A DNA stretch of 5,175 bases, taken from NCBI GenBank assembly GCA_030428745.1, contig JAUIEG010000232.1, positions 1-5,175 of the forward strand. Direction: 5' to 3'. The position numbers were made by a program, and so were the translations under genes. Under the pieces are notes generated by a model that saw nothing but the letters and a program-made list of their open reading frames with translations, ran no database searches and was not told the DNA's origin. How positions within the stretch are numbered: position 1 is the first letter of the stretch; every line of letters starts with the position of its first letter. The stretch comes from Alphaproteobacteria bacterium. Lineage in GTDB: Bacteria > Pseudomonadota > Alphaproteobacteria > Caulobacterales > Parvularculaceae. This document shows, piece after piece, positions 4,790-5,175 of this stretch.

Positions 4790-4821
4790 ACGTTTATTCC
4801 CTCATGCATAGAGGGAAACGT
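4790..4821 (+). promoter_or_regulatory. Inverted repeat TTCCCTC-7-GAGGGAA overlapping a ribosome binding site
   Basis: TTCCCTC (4797-4803) and GAGGGAA (4811-4817) are perfect inverted copies with a 7-base spacer. Outer ACGT/ACGT pairing (4790-4793 with 4818-4821) extends the hairpin with a 3-base bulge. The GAGGG on the right arm is the only plausible ribosome binding site of the gene starting at 4827, so in RNA the hairpin would hide it. As DNA, the 7-7-7 dyad resembles the size of MerR/CueR-family operators. I found no fitting -35/-10 pair with 19-base spacing. No T run follows. Confidence 0.45.
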
Positions 4822-4826
4822 CGGCG

Positions 4827-5175
4827 GTGATCTGGCTCACAAAACATCAAAGACGGCGAAAGCGCTTTGGGCGCTTGTCTTTGTTGCGCGTGATTGTTTC
4901 CCTGTTTGTGGTCTCACAGCTTCTTCCCGCAGGAACCTCCTTTGCTCAGGAAGGCGAGGGGTTCGCTTTGGTGATGTGCACGCCTGATGGCGTGAAGACC
5001 CTGAGCTGGGAAGCGGTGACGGGTGAGCCGTCGCCTTTCGGGGCGCCGTCCCAAGACGATCACTCCGGCAAGAGCCCATGTCACGCCTGCGCGGCTGGCG
5101 CTTGCGCCGGCGGCGTAGGACAGGCGTTGCGCGCTTTTTATCCGAATGAGCTCGCGGCGCCTCCGGCGCCAGTCG
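4827..5175 (+). CDS. Exported Cys-motif protein, DUF2946-like, cut by the window end
   Basis: The reading frame is open from GTG 4827 to the end of the window (116 codons); the 3' end is missing. Residues 1-16 are strongly basic (KHQRRRKRFGR), then a hydrophobic segment LSLLRVIVSLFVVSQLLP (17-34) and a cleavage-like GTSFA/QE (36-42) form a signal peptide. The mature part contains ALVMCTPDGVKTLSW (47-61) and SPCHACAAGAC (83-93), with cysteines 51, 85, 88 and 93. This pattern of a CTPDG segment followed by CxxC fits DUF2946 proteins, often found near copper transport genes; the assignment is from recollection of the family. GTG 4827 is the only start after an in-frame stop at 4809-4811 that keeps the whole basic region; AGGG lies 11 bases upstream, a wide spacing. 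It lies 91 bases after the His-rich gene on the same strand, with no terminator seen between. Confidence 0.7.
   Translation, partial: MIWLTKHQRRRKRFGRLSLLRVIVSLFVVSQLLPAGTSFAQEGEGFALVMCTPDGVKTLSWEAVTGEPSPFGAPSQDDHSGKSPCHACAAGACAGGVGQALRAFYPNELAAPPAPV

Noticed and set aside
4837..5079. 80-aa minus-strand open frame
   Set aside because: It is antisense to the signal peptide and CxxC gene, and its composition is Ser/Arg/Pro-rich without features.
1..5175. CRISPR arrays, insertion sequences, attachment sites
   Set aside because: No regularly spaced long repeats, transposase motifs or target duplications were seen.

Overview
The window looks like a chromosomal segment of an alphaproteobacterium of moderately high GC. 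The support is the ending of the pyruvate dehydrogenase E2 gene (DHRVVDGA motif and alphaproteobacterial-style C-terminus), typical L11 and L1 proteins, and the codon choice. I cannot place it more finely; an aquatic Parvularculales/Caulobacterales-type organism is only a guess.

Layout. (1) Positions 2-121 hold the last 39 codons of pdhC (PDH E2). Two bases after its stop begins a class I SAM-dependent methyltransferase (124-936), probably in the same operon. (2) Positions 937-1676 are 740 bases without a convincing protein gene, but rich in RNA structure. Three strong hairpins follow one another (1167-1215, 1238-1284, 1303-1340), each with a long CU-rich loop, and the last is followed by a short T run. 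Next comes a good sigma-70-like promoter (1353-1381). It would start a roughly 110-nt transcript with a 5' hairpin, a duplicated 10-mer and a near-ideal intrinsic terminator (1458-1500). I read this as two tandem candidate small RNA genes, or alternatively an elaborate leader of rplK. This is the most interesting part of the window. (3) rplK and rplA (1677-2803) form a two-gene ribosomal operon closed by a strong terminator. secE-nusG, rplJL and rpoBC do not flank them as they usually do. (4) Positions 3001-3216 encode a small acidic protein. A convergent gene (3266-3523, minus) encodes a small exported protein. (5) Positions 3524-3748 are a divergent regulatory region with a CTTAAG pair, a 7-bp inverted repeat and a possible 56-aa ORF. 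(6) A 328-aa histidine-rich protein (3749-4735) is followed by a gene running off the window end (4827-5175). That gene encodes an exported Cys-containing protein resembling DUF2946, which suggests a metal (perhaps copper) handling locus. A perfect 7-bp inverted repeat just before it overlaps its likely ribosome binding site.

Working together: rplK/rplA encode the two stalk-base proteins of the large ribosomal subunit. The His-rich and DUF2946-like proteins plausibly form a metal-binding unit. The candidate RNAs have C-rich loops of the kind used by alphaproteobacterial and Listeria regulatory RNAs to bind purine-rich ribosome binding sites, but their targets are unknown.
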